The position numbers and the translations under genes were made by a program. From Myxococcus stipitatus (GTDB lineage: Bacteria > Myxococcota > Myxococcia > Myxococcales > Myxococcaceae): 64,000 nucleotides of DNA. How positions within the stretch are numbered: position 1 is the stretch's first letter; the number at the start of each line of letters is the position of its first letter. Below, piece after piece: positions 34,367-43,300 of the stretch. Location: positions 9,868,501-9,932,500 of the forward strand of contig NZ_CP147913.1 of assembly GCF_037414475.1 (NCBI RefSeq), in the 5' to 3' direction. The notes beneath the pieces were generated by a model. The model ran no database searches. It saw only the letters and a list, made by a program, of their open reading frames with translations, and had not been told where the DNA came from.

Positions 34367-37300
34367 CGCGTCTTCTTTCCAAACCGCGCCGCCAGCTTGT
34401 CGAGCTGCGACTGCTTCACCTTCGCCAGCGGGAAGTCGGACGGGGAATGCCCACCCGCGTCCGGCGCCCTCGAGCTCTCCACCAGCACCACCAGCCGCGC
34501 GAGGAAGTCCTCCGCCACGCTCACCACCGTCTCGCGCCGGTACACCGCCTCGCTGAAGGTCCAGGTCACCTCCAGACGGCCGTCTCGCACCAGGCTGGTC
34601 ACGTCCAGCAGATAGGGCCGGCGCGAGCTCCCCGCGCGCTGCCTCAAGCCATGGCTCTCCGGCGCCAAGCCGAAGGGCCCGCTCGCCGCCACGATGCCGT
34701 CCAGTTGCCCCAGGTGGTTGAAGCCAACCTCCGCCGGAGGGAGCGCCGCCATCTCGTCATCGCCCGATACGTAGCGAAGCAGACCCCATCCCATTCCTCG
34801 CGACGGCACCGCGCGCAGCGACTCCTTCACCGCGCGCAACACGTCCCCAGGAGTACTCGCGCCACGGAGGTCCAACAGCGCCGGGAAGAATCGTGTGAAC
34901 CAGCCCACCGTGCGAGACACATCCACGCCAGCAAGCACCTCCTCGCGCCCGTGGCCTTCCACGTCGATGAGCGCCGCGCTCCGCCCCGTCCAGGCCGCCA
35001 ACGCCTGAGCCATCGCCGCGAGCAACGGGTCCTGCGGCTGCGTGTGCCAGGCCTTCGGCACCTCTTGCAGCAGCGCCCGCGTGTGCTCCGCATCCAACGC
35101 CACCACGACCGAGCAAGCGGCGGCCTCCGTGTTGGAACCGTCAGGGAAGTCTTTCGGAAGGTGGGCGGCCTCCTGCCACGGACGCGTAAGCCACCACGCC
35201 CGCTCCTCGCGCAGCTTCTCCGAACGGGCCAGCCCCTCCAGTCCTCGTGCCCAGGCCTGGTACGACGTCGTCTTCGGAGGCAAGCGCACCAGCGCTCCTT
35301 CGGAGAGCTGCGAATACGCAGTGGAGAGGTCCTCCAACAGGATGCGCCACGACACCGCATCCACCACGAGGTGATGCACCGCCAGCAACAGCCGCGCGGA
35401 GTCTCCTTCGCCCATGTCCACCAGCAGGGCCCGGAGCATCGGCCCCTCCAGTCCCAAGGACTGCTGGAGCTCCAGGGCCCGCTGCTCCAACACGTCCCCC
35501 TTCTCCCCAGGCAACAACCCGGACACATCCACGCGCTCCAGGCTCAACACGTCACCGGGGCTCACGGAGGTCTGGCGCCAGCCCGCGCTGCCTCGGGCGA
35601 ATCGCAACCGCAGCGCATCGTGATGCACCGCCAGGTGATTCAACGCGCGCTCCAGCAACGCCGCATCGAGCGGTGTCTTGAGCTCGAGCATCAGCGACAT
35701 GTTCCAGTGGCTCGGCGCCTCCAATCCCAGCTCGAAGAACCAGCGCTGAATGGGTGTGAGCGCCACGGGCCCCACGACCGGCCCCTGCTCGGCCTGCATC
35801 GCGAGCCGTGTGCCCGCCACCGAGGCCAGCCGCGCTACCGTGGGATTCTGGAAGAGCTGCTTCGGGGACACTTCAATCCCCACCGCCCGGGCGCGAGTGA
35901 TGATCTGCAAGCCCAGGATGGAGTCGCCGCCCAGCTCGAAGAAGTCATCGTGGAGCCCCACATGCTCCACCCGGAGCACCTCCCGCCACAGCGCGGCGAG
36001 TGTCCCTTCCACCTCCGTGCGGGGCGCCACTTCCGCCGCGCCCACGCGCTGGCGCGCCCAGGTCTCCGGCTCGGGCAATCCCCGCGTGTTCACCTTCCCA
36101 TTACGCGTGCGAGGCAACGCCGGCAACACCATGAAGAGCGAGGGCACCATGTAGGGAGGCAGCCGCGAAGCCAACCCGGCCTTCAACACCTCGGGACTCA
36201 GCGCCTCTTCGTCTCGCGGGTTCGCCGCCACCACGTAGGCCACCAGACGCTTGGGGCCATCCCCATCCGCTCTCGCGAGCACCGCGGCTTCACGCACCTC
36301 CGGGTTCGCCAGCAGCGCGGCCTCCACTTCACCGGGCTCGATACGGAATCCCCGCACCTTCACCTGTGCGTCCGCGCGCCCCAGGAACTCCAACGTTCCA
36401 TCCTGCCTCCAACGCGCCACGTCGCCCGTGCGATACATCCGAGCCCCCGGCCGCGCGTCGAACGGGTCCGCTCCGAAACGCTCGGACGTCAGCTCGGGCC
36501 GTGACAGATAGCCCCGCGCGACACCGCGCCCGCCGACGTACACCTCGCCGGGGGCTCCGCGAGGCACGAACTGGAGGCGCGCATCCAACAGGTACACACG
36601 TGCGCCAGGCACCGCGCGTCCAATGGGCACACCGCCGCGTTCGTCCTTCTGGACCCGATGCACCGTGCTCCAGATGGTGGCCTCGGTGGGGCCGTACTCG
36701 TTGAACAACGGCACCGATGACAGGGCCTCATGATGCGTGCGCGCCAGCTCCAGCGGACAGGCCTCTCCACCGACCGTCACCGCACGCACGCTCTTCAAGC
36801 CCCCAGGCGGCGCCGCCGCGAGCATCTGGGCATAGAGCGCGGGCACGGAGACAACATGTGTGGCCCCCACCCTCGACACCAACTCCACCAGCCGCCTGGG
36901 GTCCTCGCGCTCTTCGACATCGGGGTAGCAGAGCGTTCCTCCGTGGAACAGGGACCAGAGCAGTCCCGCCAGCGAAGCGTCGAAGGTGAACGGCGGCAGG
37001 GACAGCACGACGCCCGGCTCGCCATAGACCTGCGCTCGAGCCCACGTCGCGGAGACGAGGTGCCGGTGCTCCATGACGACACCGCGCGGCCGTCCCGTCG
37101 AACCCGACGTGAAGACGACACATGCGGCATCCACTGGCGAGGGCCCGGAGAGCGGCTTCCATTCGCGCGCCGGGAGAGACTCCAGCGACAGCACCGCGGT
37201 ACCAGCTCGCGTAGGGAGGCGCGAACGACAGGCTCCCGACGTCACCACCACGCGGGCTCGCGTCTCCTCCATGATTCCCGCGAGCCGCTCGGAGGGATGC

Positions 37301-40300
37301 TCCAGGTCGAGCACCACCGCCGCCGCACCCGCTCGCATGACACCCAGCAACCCCACCAACACATCCGAGGGATGCTCGAGCGCGAGCGCCACGACGTCGC
37401 CACGCTCCACCCCTTCTCCGCACAAGACTCCCGCCAGCAACGCCGACTGCTCACGGAGCTCGCGGTAGGTCAGCGCTCCGCGCCCATCCCGCACCGCCAC
37501 CGCGTCCGGGACCTCCGCGGCGCGAGCCTCGAAGCGTGAGGTCACGGTCTCGGACTCCAGCGCCTCCGGCATGTCGTCCGAAGAGGCCCACTCCTCGAGG
37601 AGCCCTCGGCGCTCCGCATCGGACAGGAGGGCGAGCCGAGACACCCGCCGCGAGGGGCTCGACGCGAACTGCTCCAACAGCCGCAGCAAGTGCCCCGAGA
37701 GCTGGGTGATGGTCTCCGCGTCGAAGAGGTCGGTGTTGTACTCGATTCCGCCGACCAGCCCGTCCTTCGACTCCGCCAGCTCCAGCGTGAGGTCCAGCTT
37801 CGTGGCCCCCGTGTGGACCATCTGGCTGCTCAGGTGCAAGCCGGCCATGGACAGCTCGATGGGCGGCGTGTTGTGGAGCACCAACATCGCCTGGAAGATG
37901 GGCGTGTGGCTCAGGTCCCGCGCCATGTGCAGCGTGTCCACCAGCTTCTCGAACGGCACATCCTGATGGGCGAAGGCCCCCAGCGCCGTGCGCTTCACTC
38001 GGCCGATGAGCTCGGAGACCGTGGGGTCTCCCGACAGGTCGGCACGCAAGGCGATGGAGTTGATGAAGCAGCCGATGAGCGGCTCGAGCTCCGGCCGGTT
38101 GCGGCCCGCCACGGGAGTCCCGACCGCGAAGTCCTCCTGCCCGGAATACGCATGGAGCAGCATCTGCCAGGCCGCCATCAACACCATGAAGGGCGTCGCG
38201 CCCTCGCGCCTCCCCAGCGCCCCCAGCGCGTCCTGGAGCGAACGAGGCACGTGGACCGCGAGCCTCGCGCCCGGATACGTCTGCACGGGCGGCCGAGGCC
38301 TGTCCGTCGGCAGACGCAGCACGGGGACCTCCGCCAGCACCTCGCGCCACCACGCCTGCTCCGCCTCCAGCTCCGGCCCCCGCATCACGCCGACCTGCCA
38401 GGCGGCATAGTCCGCGTACTGAATCCCGAGCGAGGGCAGCGAAGCCGGCCGCCCCGCCATGAAAGCGGCGTACAGATTCGCCAGCTCCTGGGACCACACC
38501 CACAAGGACCAGCCATCCGAGACGATGTGATGCATCGCGAGCAACAGCACATGCTCCCGGTCGCGGATGCGCCGGAGGCTCGTGCGCAGCAGCGGTCCTG
38601 ACTCCAGGTCGAACGGCTTGCACGCCTCCACCCTCGCCCATTCCTCCACCGTCTGCTCACGTTCGTCACCCGACGAGACGAAGTGGAGCGGGACCTCCAG
38701 CGACGCGGCGATGTGCTGCACCGCTCCCGCGTCGGACATCGAGAACGTGGTGCGGAGGACTTCGTGGCGGCGCACCATCTCGTTGAGCGCCCGCTCGAGG
38801 GCCGCGACATCGAGGGCCCCGGACAGCCCCAGCATCACCGCGTTGTTGTAGGCGATGTTGCCCGGCTCCAGCCGGTCCATGTACCAGAGCCGCTGCTGAG
38901 CGAAGGACAGTGGCAGCGCCCCTTCCCGCGAGACGCGCGGAATGGGCGGCGGCCCCTCGCGACGACGTGACGCAGTCGCCTGCGCCGAGCCACGTGGAGG
39001 TGCCGGACGGCGTGACATCGCCGAGCGCGTGGACAGCAACTCCAGTGAACCATCCAGGCGACGCCGCGCCTTTCGGCCCATCGTGAAGCCACCCTCCGGA
39101 AACACTCGTGCGGAAACGGAGGACGGCGCGTTCCAGAGCCCTCTGGGCGCGTACTCGCCCACCACCGCCAGCTCTCCCACCACTCCCACGGGCACCGGCT
39201 GGCCCCGCGTGTCCACCACATCCCAGGCGCGGGACTGGGGAGAGCGCCACGACGGTCCACCCACCCAGGTCCACGCTCCCGCGCCGAGCATCGGCTCCCT
39301 CCGGGAGATCTCCACGGACAGCGTCCTCGACAGGGCCTCCGCGGCCTCCTCCTTCGCCTCTTCCAGCCAGAGGTGCCGGACCCGATGCATGCGCTCTGTC
39401 GCGGCTGGCAACGTCGACATGCTCCGCGCGAGCGCACCCGTGAGATGCAGGTGCGTGACGCCTGCCTCCTTCACCAACGTCAGCAGTGTATCGGCGGCGC
39501 CGGGCCCTTCCTGGAGAGTCACCACGGGAACCGGAGAGGCAGGCCCCGGTGCATGGCGACTCCTCAGGACGTCCAGGTGCCGGAGCCCCTCCAACGTCGC
39601 CTCGACCTCCACGCCGAAGTCCACGAGGCATGCGATTTCATCCACATCGAGCCGCCGCACGCGCTCCACCATCGGGCCGCTGGTGTCCGGCGTTCCGAAG
39701 AGCCCCCCGTCCTCCAGGTAGCGGGACAGGCCGTGCTCGAGGAGCACCTCCATGTCCCCCGGAGTCAACGTGCGCAGGTCCTCCTTCAGCCCCAGGCTCG
39801 CGACGAAGCCGTGGAAGATATCCATCGAGCTGCGGAAGTAATCGAGGAGCGGCTTTCGCACCCGGCGACGGACCTCTTCCGCATCCGTGCCCAGGTACGT
39901 ATGGAGCATGAGGCTCACATGTCCTCGGCCTGGGTGGCCGTGCTGCCTCCACGCTTCGCGATAGAGCGCCACCTTCGCGGGCAGGTCCGCCAGGTTCTGG
40001 CCCATCAGGTTCGTGAGGACGTACGCCCCCAGCTCTCCCGCCATGCGGAACGTGTCTGGACTCCCCGCCGCCGTGAGCCAGAACGGCAGCTCCTTCTGCA
40101 CGGGGCGCGGACGCAGGGACACCTCGACCTCATCACCCGCACCGTTGCGCCGCCGCACGGAACCACCGCGCCAGAGCGTCCGCACCTCCTCGATGCCCCG
40201 GAACATGACCTCCTTGCGCCGCGCATACCGGTCCGGCGCGAAGATGAAGTCATTCGCGTGCCACCCCGACGCGAACGACACACCCACCCGTCCTTGGGAC

Positions 40301-43300
40301 AGGTTGTCCAACACGGACCACTCCTCCGCGACGAGGACGGGGTCATGCAGCGGAAGCACCACGCTGCCCGCGCGAATCCCCAACCGCTCCGTCACCGTGG
40401 CGACACCCGCGCCCACCACCGCGGGCCGAGGGTACAACCCACCAAACGCATGGAAGTGGCGCTCCGGTGTCCAGATGGCGGAGAAGCCCTGGGCGTCGGC
40501 ATACTTCGCCGCCTCCAACAGCAGTCGGTACTTGCTGCCTCCCAGTGAGTCTTCATCGTTGGCGAAGAAGGACAGGCTGAAGTCGGGGCCCCGGCGTGTG
40601 GCGCCAGGATTCGACGACAGTTGCATCAGACGTGCTCCGTCCTGGGGAAGGACCACGCGCAGGCCCCGCGTCAGCGCCCACAGCAACTCGAGTCCCGTCC
40701 CCGGCGCTCCCGCGTCTTCCACCGAGAGCCAGGTGCCTTCTTCCACCGGCGCAGGGTCCGCGTCGAAACGACGGAACATCGCGTCCACCGCCCGCACCGA
40801 CTGCACCGCTCGCAGGTGTTCCCCCGACACACCGGTGAGGGGGGCCAGGCAGACCAACACCTCGGGAGACGACTCGCTCGCCGCGCGCGTGAAGCCCTCT
40901 CCTGCCCCCCCCTGTCCAGAGGGCAGCTGGACACGAAGGACCCGCGCGGGGTCCAGCTTCACACTCGTGCGCAGACCTTCGTGCGTCACCAACACAGGGG
41001 GTTCAGCACCGCTCGGCGCGAGTGTAGCCAACTCCCCAAGCTGCGATGGTGACAGCAGCACATAACCGCCTCCTGCCTCCAACACCGCCCAGAGCGCCAC
41101 CACGCGCTCCACAGACGGCTCCAGACAGATGGCCACCAACACCTCCGGACCGACCCCTCGCGCACGCAACCGGCCTGCGAGGTGCAGCGACTCCTGGCGC
41201 AGCTCCCGCCACGTGACATCCCCCTGCAATCCCCTCGAAAGTGCCACCGCGTCCAGCGCGCGCGCGGCCCGCGCGTTCAGCAGCTCGGGAATGGTGGACG
41301 GCTTCGCGGCCACGGGAGTGGAGACACGTATGGAGGGCTCGGGCTCCAGGGGAAGCGAGGAGATCGGCTGGTCGGGGTTCGCGAGCGCCGCCGTCAGGAG
41401 CGTCGTCCAGTGCGACAGCAACCTGTCGATGGTCACCGGTGCGAAGCGCTCCTCCGCATAGTCGAGCGTCCCCGTGAAGCTCTCCTCTCCTTCCAACATC
41501 ACCACCGACAACGCGGACAACACCGAGCCGAATTGCGGCGGGCCGTCGTCGAGCTCGACGAGCTGCATCCGCAGTCCGGGTAGCTCCAGGTTCGCGTCGA
41601 AGCGCGAGTGGAGGATGAAGAGTGTGTCGAAGACCCGCTCACGCCCCGGGTTCCGGGCAGGCTCGACTTCACGGATGAGGTGCTCATAGGGCACGTCCGG
41701 GTTCGAGTACGCATCCAGCGTCACGTCCCTCACTCGACCCAGCAGCTCGCGGAACGTCGGGTCACCCGACAAGTCCGTTCGCAACGGCACCGCGTGCGCG
41801 ACGTAGCCAATCAACGGCTCGAGTTCCGGTCGCGAGCGATTGCCGATGGGCGTCCCCACCACGATGTCGTCGTGCCCGGCCCAACGTGCGATCAGCGCCT
41901 TCCACGACGCGAGCAGCAGCATGAAGGGTGTGACGGACTCACGACGCGCCACCGCGTGAACCGCACGGGCCAAGGGCCCTGAGAACCCCACGTTCCGTCG
42001 GACTCCGCTCAGCGCGACCCCATTCACGGGCGGCAGGTCCACGGGCAAGTCCAGGGGCCCCGAGAGCCCCACCAGCCGTTCCCTCCACGCCGCCACCTGC
42101 CCTCCGAAGGCTCCCGACTCCAGCGCCTTGCGCTGCCATGCCGCGAAGTCTCCGTATTGAATCCGCAGCTCGGGGAGTGGCGACCGCGCTCCCTTCAACA
42201 GCGCGCCATAGAGAGCCCGCAGCTCATTGCAGATGACCACCAGGGACCACGTGTCACAGACGACGTGGTGAACCGCGACGACAAGGAGGTGCTCATGCGC
42301 CTCCAGTCTCAACAGCCGCGCGCGCACGACCGGCCCCTGGACGAGGTCGAACGGCCTCGCCATCTCCTCGGAGACGCGCCGGCGCCACTCCGGTTCACGG
42401 GACGCCGGTGCGAGGTGCTCCAGTGAATCCACCGCCAAGGGGACTCTCGGCTCGGGCGCGACACGCTGCACCGTGCGCCCATCCTCGGTCGGATACGTCG
42501 TGCGCAGGACCTCGTGACGGAGCGCCACCGCCTCCAGGCTCCGCTTCAACACCTCCACCTCGAGCGCGCCCGACAGCCGCAATGTCACGGCCATGTTCAA
42601 CGCGGGATTGCCCGGCTGCGCCTGCTCCAAGGCACAGACACGCTCCTGCACCACCGACAACGGCAACGTGCCGTCCCGCGCGATTCGCACGAGTGGAGGA
42701 AGCACGGGCTCCTTCCCCACCGAGGGCTCCGTCCCCATCAACACCTGGATGCGCGCCGACAGGCTCGCGACGGTGGGCGCCTCGAACACGTCGCTCAAAG
42801 GGAGCTGCACCGGGAACGCTTCCCGCAGGCGCGTGAGCATCTGCGCCGCCATCAGCGAGTTGCCCCCCAGCTCCAGGAAGTTGTCGTGGATGCCGAAGTC
42901 CGAGCGCCCCAGCCGCTCGCTCCAGATGCCGTACACCCCGCGTTCCACGTCTGTCCGAGGACCCTCCTTGCGCTCCATCACCGGCGCCAGCGACGGAGCG
43001 GTCTCGACTGCCGCGAGCACCTCGGGCCGCGCGGAGGGACGCACCGCGAGGTTCGCGAACGAGCCCGCCGTGAAGCGCTGACGCTGGAAGGGATACGTCG
43101 GCAGCGGCACCCTGCGTCGGCGCTCGTGTGCGAAGAACCGCGTCCAGTCCGGCTCGAGGCCCGACTCCCACAACGCACCGAGCGCCTCCAGGAGCGCCAC
43201 ATGCTCGCGCTGCTTCGAACCCGCGCGCGGCAACGAGGGCACCGCGCGTCCCGAATGTCCGCGCAGCCCCAGCCGGGACAGCGCTGTGAGGGCCTGGTCC

